From: SIG598 sp045605025 | GTDB taxonomy: Bacteria; Bacillota; Clostridia; Oscillospirales; Acutalibacteraceae | DNA: 64,000 bases | Reading direction: 5' to 3' | Assembly (NCBI GenBank): GCA_045605025.1 | Contig: JAZUPE010000084.1 | Coordinates: 7,773-71,772, forward strand | Part shown: positions 42,975-51,853 of the stretch, piece after piece | Numbering within the stretch: the first letter of the stretch is position 1 | How the letters are laid out: each line of letters begins with the position of its first letter | The notes under the pieces: generated by a model | Told to the model about the DNA's origin: nothing | Databases searched by the model: none | What the model saw: the letters and a program-made list of their open reading frames with translations, nothing else | Program-made: the position numbers and the translations under genes

Positions 42975-43200
42975 ATCAAAACCACTGGTGAACTAGTGGT
43001 TTGCTCAGACCCTAGAAAGGTCATCTCGTGCTGGTCCCTAAAAGGTGTTCTGAAAATTTCCATCGCATCATTAGCCCTGCAACTGGTAAACCAGTCAAAG
43101 CCGGTTACTGTGATTGCGTAGGAAATATTCGCTTTTTATAAATCCTGTTTGTCGGTGCGGCGATTTCGCGCTAGTTTCGCAGACTGCCACGCGTAACGAA

Positions 43201-43236
43201 AAAAGCAGCCACCCTCTGGTGAGGGTAACTGCTTTT
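43201..43236 (+). terminator. Terminator abutting the right bounding repeat
   Basis: aaaagcagccaccctc (43201-43216) pairs with gagggtaactgctttt (43221-43236), ending directly at the start of the direct repeat, in the same position as the inverted repeat 26991-27030 on the left. Confidence 0.75.
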
Positions 43237-43398
43237 ATGGTTGCGGAGGCAGGATTTGAATTGGACAACGCCGTTCCAATGGCTTACCTTATGTGATAAA
43301 GATCGCATAGGTAAGCCATTTGTGCTTTTGGCGTTTTTACGGATTTCTATTGAATTCAGGATTTTTCCAATCTGTAATGGGTACGAATAAGGGTGTCC
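43237..43398. repeat. Right copy of island-bounding direct repeat (att-like), with partial copy D of the GGGTAC site
   Basis: Same tRNA 3'-end-like segment and following sequence as 27031-27178, then tttccaatctgtaatgggta and cgaataagggt before diverging. The GH115 gene ends 75 bp further on, so this is the right end of the mobile island. Confidence 0.75.
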
Positions 43399-43472
43399 GA
43401 GTTGTTAACTTAATCAAGTGCCATCGGAGAAATCCAGCAAATCGATTTTGTTCTTACTCTCAAGGCTTCGAC

Positions 43473-46337
43473 TCAAGTATGATAGGTCGCCGGAATTCCA
43501 TAGAACGCATCAGTAGGCTGCTGCGCGACCTCAATCTTCTGCAGAACGATACCTGCATCCAGATGGATAAAGCGCAGGGTGTGGTCACCCTCAGTCAGTT
43601 CCATTTTTACCGCCACTCGGCGACAGTTATCGAGAACGTATCTGCACCAGTTCTCGTCCTCCGGCTCTCCGGCGGCGTAGGGAACGGGCAGGGAATCAAC
43701 CACAACGGGTGTCTCTCCGTCCAGTTGGAAAGCAAATTTCTGTCCTCTGAACTTGACGGGATCGTTGGTCGGCGCGATAACGGCGGTGACGGTATACTCG
43801 CCTCCGTGGTTGATGGTGAAATTGTAATCGAGGGCAGGTGCGGTGGCGGGATCGGTGCAGAACGTATCCGCAGGCAGCACCTTCATGCTGCAGGAATCTC
43901 CCTTGCCGTAGTTGTCGATGAAGCACCAGTCGGCTCCCTCGCTTCCACGGGATGCGGCATATGCCTGAGCCGGAATAGAAACCGCTTCCACCGATTCGAT
44001 AAACCGTTTGCTGTCGGCGGCAGTGACCGCTGTGCGGCGGGCGGTAACGGTCAGCTCGAGGACTCGTCCCTCGGTAGTCAGGGTGATCGCCGCGGTGTAA
44101 TCTCCTGCGGAAGCGTCAAGGCTGTCCCAGTCTGCGGATACGGTGTATTTCCATGTGGCACAGCCGATCTTTTCAGAAGACAGCTTTATCCAAATCTTAT
44201 CAGCTTCTACGATGAAAGCCGGAGAGCTTTCGGCGGTGGAGGTCACAAAGAAGAACGCAGAATTATTTTCCAGATTGGAAAGCACGGGCAGAGTTGCCTC
44301 CCCCTCCCACAGCGGCTCGGCGCTGCCGGGCAGCGCAGCGAAAATCTCGCCAGCGGCAGGCAGGCTCAGTTTTTCGGTGCGGGGATAATCACTGCCCTCA
44401 CCGTTCCAGTTGAAGAACGCCACGTGCTTCGAGGACATCATCCTGTTCCACTTGCCGCCAGACATATCCTCGTTATAGGCACGCACCAGTTCCTTGTCAC
44501 GTGCAATGCAGGCGTTGACCTGAGCCGACAGTTCGTTGGCGTAGGATGACCCCAGCTTGTGGAACACTCTCTGCTGACCGGCAAGGATCATCATGCGCCG
44601 CAGGTTGGCGGAAGCAAGAGCGGGGAAGCCCACAAGCCCGCAGAACGCATCGGTGCGCTCCTCGGGTATATTCTCTCCTGCACGGGCAACGACCTTTTCA
44701 AGATCGGCGGCACGCTTCAGTTCCTTTGCATATTCGTCACAGGCAAAGCTGAAGGTGTCCTCCTGCACTGCTTCGGGGCGGCAGTCTCCGTTCATGCGCG
44801 TGTAGTTGTTGAGGGCGGTGCGGATGTCGGCGATACCCTCCTCGTCAACAAATCCGCCGAACTGCTGCCTTGTCCATTTATCCAGCCATTCAGCCGTCTT
44901 GTTTGGTCGACTCCATGTCTCGTAGTCGTATGCAAGATCGAGGAAATAGCTCAGAGGCAGTTCATCGGGACGCAGGTCGCCCACGTTGACCACCCACAGG
45001 TCACGGATTCCGAAAGAGTATGCGGTAGTGAGCTGCTCCCACGCCTTGGTAATGGGTGAGGAGTTGACCCACTCATAGGAGATGGGACCGCCGTGATAGT
45101 CGAAATGATAGTAAAGCCCCCATCCACCCTTGCGGCTTCGGTTTTCCGGTGTGGGGAGAGTACGGGTGTTGCCATAGTTGTCGTCGGACAGCAGAAGCAG
45201 CATATCATCAAGACCGTCCCATTTTGAGAGACCCTCGGTGGTGTCGTCGCCGTGGAAGTAGTCTTCCACTTCCTTGTAGAGCGCCAGCACCTTCGGGGCA
45301 TCGGCAAGACCGTTGTCGGCAAGGATCTTCTTCTGGTCGATGATGGTCTTTTTGATAAGGTCGATATTGTCCCTGAGCGTGGCATTCTCTCCCAGCAGCT
45401 TGCTGTCCCTCTCGCCGCGCATACCCATGGTGATGAGACTCTTGTGCGCTTTGTTGCGTTTTACACCATACTCCCAGAATTCGTAGATGCCTCTGGTATT
45501 GGAATGATAGTTCCAGTCAGTCCCGTAGCCGCAGTCATTGGACGCGGTCATGGTGTGAGAAAACTCCTCGCCCGCGCGGTAGAGTGGTTCGTGGTGCGAG
45601 GTGCCCATGGTGATACCGTATTCGTGAGCAAGGTCGGCAGAGGCAGTAGGATAGGAAAGTCCATCTTCGCTGAACACTGCGCTCCACATGGCCGGCCAAA
45701 GGAAGTTGCCTTTGAGACGCAGCAGAAGATCAAAGACCTTTTCATAGAACAGCTCGTTGAATCCGCCAAAAGTATCGTGCACCCATCCGCCCAGCGACGG
45801 CCATTCGTCATTGAGGAAGAAGCCGCGCAGTTTTATAGTCGGCTCTTTTGAGATAATATCAAGAGCGGCGGTGTCCAGCTCAACGGTTTCGCGGAGCTTC
45901 GGGGCGACATCCGCCCAGTAATGCCACGGAGACACGCCGCACACTTCCGATATCTTATACAGGCCGTACTCCAGTCCAAGCAGGTCGCTGCCCGCAACGA
46001 ACACAGCGGTGCGTCCGTTGTCAAGAGCGGCGGTCGAGATTCGGTAGCACTCCCTCTTTCCCTCAACGGGGCTGCAATCGATCAGACCGCGGCGGGCGGC
46101 TTCATCGATCCATGTGCCTGCTCCGATTATTCCGGCAACAATAACAGTGTCGGCATTGGCTGAAGCACCGGTAAACGGATCACTTTCCCCTGCCACGCGG
46201 ATATCGCAGGGACGGCATCCGGTAAGACGGCGCAGGTCGGCAGCTACGGACGCGGCAACACGCACCGCGCCGCGCGGGCTGCGTTCAAGGCAGAACACAG
46301 TTTTCTTTCCCTGTGCAGCCAGTATGATTCTATCCAT
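43473..46337 (-). CDS. GH115 xylan alpha-glucuronidase
   Basis: 954 residues, the normal length of the family. GH115 enzymes remove (4-O-methyl)-D-glucuronic acid from internal xylose residues of glucuronoxylan. Diagnostic segments are FVAGSDLLGLEYGLYKISE, GFFLNDEWPSLGGW, LLLRLKGNFLWPAMWSAVF, YGITMGTSHHEPLYRAGEE and LWVVNVGDLRPDELPLSYFL, in order. The C-terminal 200 residues (YTVTAVIAPTNDPVKFRGQ) form the usual beta-sandwich end domain. No signal peptide, so it probably acts on imported oligosaccharides. It is second in an operon after the esterase gene, with a 22-bp gap. The ribosome binding site GAGAGA is weak but near. The product feeds the uronate path represented by UxuB. Confidence 0.93.
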   Translation of the reverse strand: MDRIILAAQGKKTVFCLERSPRGAVRVAASVAADLRRLTGCRPCDIRVAGESDPFTGASANADTVIVAGIIGAGTWIDEAARRGLIDCSPVEGKRECYRISTAALDNGRTAVFVAGSDLLGLEYGLYKISEVCGVSPWHYWADVAPKLRETVELDTAALDIISKEPTIKLRGFFLNDEWPSLGGWVHDTFGGFNELFYEKVFDLLLRLKGNFLWPAMWSAVFSEDGLSYPTASADLAHEYGITMGTSHHEPLYRAGEEFSHTMTASNDCGYGTDWNYHSNTRGIYEFWEYGVKRNKAHKSLITMGMRGERDSKLLGENATLRDNIDLIKKTIIDQKKILADNGLADAPKVLALYKEVEDYFHGDDTTEGLSKWDGLDDMLLLLSDDNYGNTRTLPTPENRSRKGGWGLYYHFDYHGGPISYEWVNSSPITKAWEQLTTAYSFGIRDLWVVNVGDLRPDELPLSYFLDLAYDYETWSRPNKTAEWLDKWTRQQFGGFVDEEGIADIRTALNNYTRMNGDCRPEAVQEDTFSFACDEYAKELKRAADLEKVVARAGENIPEERTDAFCGLVGFPALASANLRRMMILAGQQRVFHKLGSSYANELSAQVNACIARDKELVRAYNEDMSGGKWNRMMSSKHVAFFNWNGEGSDYPRTEKLSLPAAGEIFAALPGSAEPLWEGEATLPVLSNLENNSAFFFVTSTAESSPAFIVEADKIWIKLSSEKIGCATWKYTVSADWDSLDASAGDYTAAITLTTEGRVLELTVTARRTAVTAADSKRFIESVEAVSIPAQAYAASRGSEGADWCFIDNYGKGDSCSMKVLPADTFCTDPATAPALDYNFTINHGGEYTVTAVIAPTNDPVKFRGQKFAFQLDGETPVVVDSLPVPYAAGEPEDENWCRYVLDNCRRVAVKMELTEGDHTLRFIHLDAGIVLQKIEVAQQPTDAFYGIPATYHT

Positions 46338-46359
46338 AAATCAATCTCTCCTGAAATGA

Positions 46360-47928
46360 TTATTCAATATGTATCTGCTGTCTTCCGTAGATCAGGCTGA
46401 GAACCTGCCGAGCCAGCCGCTCGCCCAGCTCATGCTTTCTCTGCGGGTGAAGTTCCAGTTTCTCTCCCAGATCCCGGGCTGAAACAACGGCGCAGCCGGA
46501 GGTAAATTCCGGCTGTCTGAGCTGCATCTGCTGCATGTTTCTCCAGTCGGCGGGCACTGCAGTGTCGGCGGAAGTCGGGTCGATATAGTCGCACAGCTCC
46601 ACACACACCACCGGAAGTTCCTGCCCAAGCAGCTCACGCCACGCTGTCATCATGGCATTGAACTTCTCGTTGTAGTTATCCGGATCTTCCACGTTGCTTT
46701 CCCCCTGATACCACAGCATGCCGGCAAACTGCATTTCTCTCAGCGGATAGATAGAGGCGTTGTAAAGTCCGGTGGGCAATACCGGCGGGAACAGCACCGG
46801 CGGAGCCGGCTGCGGAGCACGGGTCTCCGGCTTCATCAGCCACTCGCCCGACAGTTCAATACGTCCGGAGCCTGTGTCGAGGAAATAGGGATGGTAAGGC
46901 ACAAAACCGCCCACAGCGCCATCGATTACCATGCGGCATGCAATGAGATTCTTTCCCTTTCTGAGCAGTCCTGCGGGAACGGGATATTTGCGGGGAGGGT
47001 AACGGTAGAAGGTTTCTCCCACAAGCTGACCGTTGATGTACGCGCGGTCGCTGTCCACGATATCTCCGAGGTAAAGCAGCCCCTCTCCCTCCGGTTCGCT
47101 TTCAAGTTCAATTTCACGGTAGAACCAGAGGCTGCCGCTGTAACCTTCCAGGTCGGTACCACGGGTCATGGACGGCACGGTAAAGGGCTGTGCATCGTCA
47201 GGAATTGCCGCCGCAGAAGAAGCTTCGTTATCTGTTTCGAGGGAGCGTATCCACTCTCCCTTTGCCTGTTCCTCGCTGCTGACGCGGCCTGTGAATGTAT
47301 CGTGATTATAGAAATCTTTAATCCGGTCGGCGTAATCCCCAAACTGAGCCAGCAGATTTTCCGGCATCCACGCTTCTATCGTGGAGCCGCCCATAGCGTT
47401 GAGCACAAGACCGATGGGAACATTCAGTTCTTCCTGCATACGGCGGCCAAAGAAAAAACCGGCGGCACTCATGCTCATGACCTCGGGATATACACCCTTT
47501 CGCCACTGAGCAGGCACGATTTCCTGCGCCTGTCTGCCGAAAAGGAAGCGAGGCTCAACGGTGAAGTGTCTGACAAGAGGGCAGTCTGCCGACAGAATCT
47601 CCCCGCCGGAAACATCCATTACCCGATTGACTTCCAGCTGCATATTGGACTGACCGCTGAGCAGAAAAACCTCACCGAAGCACACGTCCTCAAGAATGAT
47701 TGTCTGATCATCGCAGACTATCTCAATGGTGTGACCGGCGGATGCTTCCTGCGCAGGAATAATAACCGTGAATTTACCATCGATGCCTGTTACCGAACAG
47801 GGCTGAGCATCGATCGACGCGCTGACCCGCGCGTTTGCCGGACAGGTTCCCCAAAGTTTATTGCAGCGATCGCGCTGAAGCACCATGCCGCTGCCGAAAA
47901 TCCCATCAAGACTGAAAATACCACTCAC
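46360..47928 (-). CDS. SGNH carbohydrate esterase (sialate O-acetylesterase-like; likely acetylxylan esterase)
   Basis: 522 residues. Block I LLSGQSNMQLEVNR (nucleophile Ser) lies near residue 95, a family motif GMLWYQGESNVEDPDNY in the middle, and DLGEKLELHPQRKHELGERL near the end carries the Asp/His pair. A jelly-roll insertion lies between 180 and 340. Family members annotated as sialate O-acetylesterases in xylan loci usually remove acetyl groups from xylan. The start is GTG at 47928, supported by AAAGGAGAC upstream. No signal peptide. It lies directly upstream of GH115 and divergent from the GH43 unit, which supports the xylan assignment. Confidence 0.8.
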   Translation of the reverse strand: MSGIFSLDGIFGSGMVLQRDRCNKLWGTCPANARVSASIDAQPCSVTGIDGKFTVIIPAQEASAGHTIEIVCDDQTIILEDVCFGEVFLLSGQSNMQLEVNRVMDVSGGEILSADCPLVRHFTVEPRFLFGRQAQEIVPAQWRKGVYPEVMSMSAAGFFFGRRMQEELNVPIGLVLNAMGGSTIEAWMPENLLAQFGDYADRIKDFYNHDTFTGRVSSEEQAKGEWIRSLETDNEASSAAAIPDDAQPFTVPSMTRGTDLEGYSGSLWFYREIELESEPEGEGLLYLGDIVDSDRAYINGQLVGETFYRYPPRKYPVPAGLLRKGKNLIACRMVIDGAVGGFVPYHPYFLDTGSGRIELSGEWLMKPETRAPQPAPPVLFPPVLPTGLYNASIYPLREMQFAGMLWYQGESNVEDPDNYNEKFNAMMTAWRELLGQELPVVCVELCDYIDPTSADTAVPADWRNMQQMQLRQPEFTSGCAVVSARDLGEKLELHPQRKHELGERLARQVLSLIYGRQQIHIE

Positions 47929-47996
47929 GTTGTCTTGTCTCCTTTCGGGTGAGGACGGCTGTCATTGACACATCATCAACCTTGCCGTACCCGCTA

Positions 47997-48025
47997 TTGA
48001 CTTACATTTTATCTTAACTTATAAT
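47997..48025 (+). promoter_or_regulatory. Promoter of the 48088-50042 operon
   Basis: TTGACT (47997-48002), 17-nt spacer, TATAAT (48020-48025). It overlaps the opposing esterase-GH115 promoter. Confidence 0.75.
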
Positions 48026-48039
48026 GTGAGCAACGTCAA
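48011..48039 (-). promoter_or_regulatory. Promoter of the esterase-GH115 operon
   Basis: Minus strand TTGACG (48034-48039), 17-nt spacer, TAAGAT (48011-48016). Its -10 lies inside the spacer of the opposite promoter, so the two cannot be occupied at once. Confidence 0.6.
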
Positions 48040-48087
48040 TCAATAATCTTTGCGCGGAGACTGTTTCCCGCTGAAAGGATAACAACC

Positions 48088-48459
48088 ATGAGTAATGCCG
48101 CGGTATTTATTTCTGCCGGACAGATAATCACCAGCCTTGCTTCGGCAGCCTTCTTTCTCTGGGCGGTATATGTTGCCGTTCAGGATTTCATGTACATCCA
48201 TCCCGAGGATAAGCCCGCGGAGGACAAACATTCGAAAATGACCTTCAGAAAGTGTATGCTGCTGACCGCGGCTGGAATAGGACTGTACTTTCTTTCCCGC
48301 ATCTTTGTGAACATTCCCGGAATGGTTCCGATGTACGGTCTTGCTGCCATAGCACTGCAGTCGTTCCTTGACACTGTATACAAGGTAGGTTTCCTGCTGC
48401 TTCTGCCCATTGTTATCACTTTCTGGCGCAAGTCAGCCCGCAAAAAGACCTACCATTGA
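48088..48459 (+). CDS. Small membrane protein, unknown
   Basis: 123 residues with three or four hydrophobic segments (IITSLASAAFFLWAVYVAV, LLTAAGIGLYFLSRIFV, VGFLLLLPIVITFW) separated by a charged loop (HPEDKPAEDKHSKMTFRK). GAAAGG precedes the ATG. It is the first gene after the promoter and is 53 bp upstream of the GH43 start, so it is probably cotranscribed. I do not recognise the family. Confidence 0.7.
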   Translation: MSNAAVFISAGQIITSLASAAFFLWAVYVAVQDFMYIHPEDKPAEDKHSKMTFRKCMLLTAAGIGLYFLSRIFVNIPGMVPMYGLAAIALQSFLDTVYKVGFLLLLPIVITFWRKSARKKTYH

Positions 48460-48512
48460 TTCCATTAGCGGTCATTCCCTGCAAAATGAATTTACACACG
48501 GAGGACACTTCC

Positions 48513-50042
48513 ATGGTTAACGCCAAGAATCCCATCATTCCCGGTTTCGCTCCCGACCCTTCCATCTGCCGCGTAGGCGGGGATTACTATCTGGTCAACT
48601 CCACTTTTTCCTATTTCCCCGGTCTTCCCATCTATCACAGCCGTGATCTTGCCAGCTGGGAACTGATCGGCAGCGCCCTTGACCGCACCTCCCAGCTTCC
48701 GCTGGAGGGTCAGGGCCATTCCAGAGGCCTGTTTGCGCCCACCATCCGCTACAACAATGGTACATACTACCTGATCTGCACCAACATCGACTTCGGCGGC
48801 AATTTCATCGTCACCGCCACCGATCCTCGCGGTCCCTGGTCCGACCCCTACTGGCTGGGCGAGGAAGCTTCCGGCATCGATCCCAGTCTGTTCTTTGACG
48901 ACGACGGCTCCTGCTGGTACTGCGGCACACGCGGACGTTCCGAGGGCGAAAAGTATTTCGGCGACAACGAGATCTATCTGCGCCAGCTGGATCTGAACAC
49001 CATGAAGCTGACCGGCGAGACCTATATCGTATGGCACAGCGCCCTGCGTGACGCTCACTGGCCCGAGGGACCCGACATCTACAAGATCGACGGCTACTAT
49101 TACGTCATGATCGCTGAGGGCGGCACCGGTCCCAACCACGCCGTGTCCATCGCCCGCAGCAAGACCCTCACCGATTACTACGAGGGCTTTATGAACAACC
49201 CCATTCTCACCCACCGTCACCTCGGCTCCGATTATCCTATCTCCAAGGTTGGACACGCCGACCTTGTTGACGCTCCAGACGGCAGCTGGTACATGGTCAT
49301 GCTTGCCAGCCGTCCTCAGCGCAAGGTCTGTCCGCTGGGTCGTGAGACCTTCCTTGCCAGGGTGAGCTGGGAGGACGGATGGCCCGTGGTCAACCCCGGT
49401 GTCGGCAAGCTGGAGGATGTTGTTGAACTTCCCTTTGAAGCAAGCCCTGTAAACGACTGCGGCGGCGAATTCCGCTTTGACGGTGACACGCTTTCCACCG
49501 AGCTGATGAGCCTGCGTCTGCCCATCGGTGAACGTGCCGATCTGACCGTCAACCCCGGCAGTCTGCGTTTGTACGCTTCGGAGGCTTCCATATCCGAGAG
49601 CGCTTCCCCCTCTTACCTCTGCGCCCGTCCCCGCACTCTTGACTTCTCCTGCTCGGCGGTCATCTCCACCGATCGTCCTGCCGCTGAGTACGGCATCGCC
49701 GTGCTGCAGAGCGAAACCCACCACATCCGTCTGGTGCGCCGCGGCGGCGAAGTCGCAGCCATCACCTGCTGCGCCGGCGAGGAGACCGTCGCCGGCACTG
49801 CTGCCGCTGAGGGCAGCGAAGGCGAGTTCGCCATCACTGTGCGCAACCTGTACGCCAGCTTCAGCTATAACGGCAAGGTCATCGCGGAGAACATCAACGT
49901 AGATTACCTTTCCACCGAGATCGCTGACGGTTTCGTGGGCAACACCGCAGGTCTCTACTGCATCTCCGGCAATTCATTCGACCGCAGCGGCAGTGAGGCA
50001 GATTATCTCGACTGCAAGGCTCTGATCATCCGCGAGGCATAA
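48513..50042 (+). CDS. GH43 beta-xylosidase / arabinofuranosidase
   Basis: 509 residues from ATG 48513 (GGAGG 8 nt upstream; an in-frame start 19 codons earlier has no site). The five-bladed propeller shows PIIPGFAPDPSICRV (catalytic base Asp), GIDPSLFFDDDGSCWY (pKa-modulating Asp) and WPEGPDIYKIDGYYYVM (acid Glu). The C-terminal about 190 residues form the beta-sandwich typical of GH43 xylosidases. No signal peptide, so a cytosolic enzyme acting on imported xylo- or arabinoxylo-oligosaccharides is likely. Codon use is strongly biased to C-ending codons, suggesting high expression. Confidence 0.92.
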   Translation: MVNAKNPIIPGFAPDPSICRVGGDYYLVNSTFSYFPGLPIYHSRDLASWELIGSALDRTSQLPLEGQGHSRGLFAPTIRYNNGTYYLICTNIDFGGNFIVTATDPRGPWSDPYWLGEEASGIDPSLFFDDDGSCWYCGTRGRSEGEKYFGDNEIYLRQLDLNTMKLTGETYIVWHSALRDAHWPEGPDIYKIDGYYYVMIAEGGTGPNHAVSIARSKTLTDYYEGFMNNPILTHRHLGSDYPISKVGHADLVDAPDGSWYMVMLASRPQRKVCPLGRETFLARVSWEDGWPVVNPGVGKLEDVVELPFEASPVNDCGGEFRFDGDTLSTELMSLRLPIGERADLTVNPGSLRLYASEASISESASPSYLCARPRTLDFSCSAVISTDRPAAEYGIAVLQSETHHIRLVRRGGEVAAITCCAGEETVAGTAAAEGSEGEFAITVRNLYASFSYNGKVIAENINVDYLSTEIADGFVGNTAGLYCISGNSFDRSGSEADYLDCKALIIREA

Positions 50043-50063
50043 TTTCTGATAAAAAACAAATTT

Positions 50064-50100
50064 CCACGGCGGCGGTAAATCAAACCGCTGCCGTGGTTTT
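50064..50100 (+). terminator. Terminator after GH43
   Basis: ccacggcggcggt (50064-50076) / accgctgccgtgg (50084-50096) followed by TTTT. Confidence 0.8.
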
Positions 50101-50116
50101 GGTATAGGTGCTTTTT

Positions 50117-51280
50117 ATGAACATAACAGGCAACAAAAGGATAATATACGCCGACAGCGCCGCACAGTCCCGTCCGCTTCCCTGCGCCATAGAAGCGGCG
50201 GCAGAGGCAATGAACCTGTTCGGCAACCCATCAGGCGTACATCGGTGCGCAAAGACCGCCGCCCGGATGCTGTTTGATGCGCGCAGGAAGGTCGCGGCGG
50301 CGATCGGCGCACAGGCGGCGGAGATCGTATTCGTCAGCTCGGCAAGCGAAGCGGCGAACACCGCCGTGCTCTCCGCCGCCCGTGAGGGCAGGAAGCGCGG
50401 ACGCACGAGGCTGCTGATTTTCTCCTGCGAGCATCACGCGGTGCTCAATGCGGCGCACAATGCAGCCGATATCCTCGGCGCTGCGGTGGAGCTTATCCCC
50501 TGCCGGAGCGACGGCACGGTTGATCTTGCCGCCTTTGAGAAGATGTGCGATAATGATGTGTACCTGTGCACGCTGATGAGCGTCAACAACGAGACGGGCG
50601 TTATCCAGCCTGTAAAGGATTTTTCGCGGATAGCTCACAGCCGCGGCGCTCTCGTGCTGTGCGACGCTGCGCAGTCGGTGGGACATCTGCCTGTGGACGT
50701 GGGCGATATGGGCTGCGATATGCTCAGCCTGTCGGCGCACAAGTTCGGCGGTATCCCCGGCGCGGGTGCGCTGTTCTGCCGCAACGGACTGACCGTCGCG
50801 CCGCTTATCGCAGGAGGCGGTCAGGAAAGCAGGAGACGATCCGGCACCGAAGCCCTGCCGGCGATATGCGCCATGGGTGCCGCTATCGAAACTTCCGTGG
50901 CTTCCATGGCTGATGACGGTCTGCGTGTTGCTGAACTGCGTGACCGTCTGGAAGCAAAGCTGAGCGTACATCAATCCATCAGCGTTATTGGAAATCAGGC
51001 AGATCGCGCGCCGTCCATCCTGTGCGTCTGCGCGAGGAACACCGACGGCGAAGCTCTCGCCCTCTATCTTGACCGCGAAGGGATCTGCGTTTCCTCCGGT
51101 GCAGCCTGCACCACGGGCAGCGATTCGGCAAGCCACGTTCTGCTGGCAATGGGCGTTGACAAGTCCCTCGCCCGCGGAAGCATCCGTTTCTCTCTGGACA
51201 CTGTGGTAACGGAGGCGGACGTGAACACGATCGCGGAGGCAGTCATGCGGATTATTGACAGCGGTACGGCGAGAATCTGA
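50117..51280 (+). CDS. Cysteine desulfurase-like PLP enzyme (NifS/IscS class V)
   Basis: 387 residues from ATG 50117; a GTG at 50108 is an alternative. It converts cysteine to alanine and a persulfide for Fe-S cluster or thio-cofactor synthesis. Key parts seen are NPSGVHRCAK near the N-terminus, EHHAVLNAA, MSVNNETGVIQP, DAAQSVGHLPVDV, the PLP-lysine motif SLSAHKFGGIPG, GGGQESRRRSGTE and the mobile active-site Cys in CVSSGAACTTGS. No IscU or ThiI gene is adjacent, so the sulfur acceptor is unknown. It follows GH43's terminator with only a weak ribosome binding site. Confidence 0.88.
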   Translation: MNITGNKRIIYADSAAQSRPLPCAIEAAAEAMNLFGNPSGVHRCAKTAARMLFDARRKVAAAIGAQAAEIVFVSSASEAANTAVLSAAREGRKRGRTRLLIFSCEHHAVLNAAHNAADILGAAVELIPCRSDGTVDLAAFEKMCDNDVYLCTLMSVNNETGVIQPVKDFSRIAHSRGALVLCDAAQSVGHLPVDVGDMGCDMLSLSAHKFGGIPGAGALFCRNGLTVAPLIAGGGQESRRRSGTEALPAICAMGAAIETSVASMADDGLRVAELRDRLEAKLSVHQSISVIGNQADRAPSILCVCARNTDGEALALYLDREGICVSSGAACTTGSDSASHVLLAMGVDKSLARGSIRFSLDTVVTEADVNTIAEAVMRIIDSGTARI

Positions 51281-51310
51281 GCCGCAAACACTACGAAAGG
51301 ATTAACGCAG

Positions 51311-51733
51311 ATGAAGATCACACCTACTCTGAATTTTCCAGGCACCTGCCGTGACGCCATTCAGCTGTACGCGAAGGCGTTCGGCGGCGAAATCACCTGT
51401 CTGGTTTCCTACCGCAACGCCGGCGATCCCGATTATCTGTCTATAATGAGCGAGGAGCAGAAGGATTATATCTATCACGGCGAACTGATGCTGGACGGTC
51501 AGCGGATAATCATGAGCGATCACACGGATATTGAGCTTGGAACCTGCTATTCCAATTTTCTTACGGTCGTTTTCGACACAAAGGAAGAAGTTCGGCGGGC
51601 CTACGAACTTATGTGTAAGGGCAGCACCACCATCTACGAAATGGCTGCCACACCCTACAGCTCCTGCAGGGTGGTTTTTGTGGACAAATTCGGAATCCGC
51701 TGGGGCATCATGACCGAACAGACCGAACGGTAG
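51311..51733 (+). CDS. VOC-superfamily PhnB-like protein
   Basis: 140 residues. TPTLNFPGTCRDAIQLYAKA and FGGEI at the N-terminus, MSDHTDIELG, and VVFVDKFGIRWGIM at the C-terminus match the 3-demethylubiquinone-methyltransferase/PhnB branch of the glyoxalase/bleomycin-resistance fold. Substrate and reaction are unknown. GAAAGG lies about 10 nt before the ATG, 30 bp after the desulfurase stop, so the two may be cotranscribed. Confidence 0.8.
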   Translation: MKITPTLNFPGTCRDAIQLYAKAFGGEITCLVSYRNAGDPDYLSIMSEEQKDYIYHGELMLDGQRIIMSDHTDIELGTCYSNFLTVVFDTKEEVRRAYELMCKGSTTIYEMAATPYSSCRVVFVDKFGIRWGIMTEQTER

Positions 51734-51799
51734 CAGGTGGCAACGAAGGGCTGACGGAACCCTGCGTCTGCCACGGCATGACTATTCTGATGATTAAGA

Positions 51800-51846
51800 A
51801 AAACAACCCTCTGAGTGCTGAGATGCTGCACTCAGAGGGTTGTTTT
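51800..51846. terminator. Bidirectional terminator
   Basis: Perfect 19-bp stem, aaaacaaccctctgagtgc (51800-51818) with gcactcagagggttgtttt (51828-51846), between the VOC gene (+) and pyrF (-), with T-runs on both strands. Confidence 0.92.
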
Positions 51847-51853
51847 TCTTGCG

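Noticed and set aside
27033..43400. CRISPR-like array from the repeated GGGTAC words
   Set aside because: Repeats are short, irregularly spaced and inverted, without uniform spacers; they fit integrase-type sites better.
48492..49724. A 410-codon minus-strand frame opposite GH43
   Set aside because: Shadow of the GH43 gene; low-complexity and no ribosome binding site.
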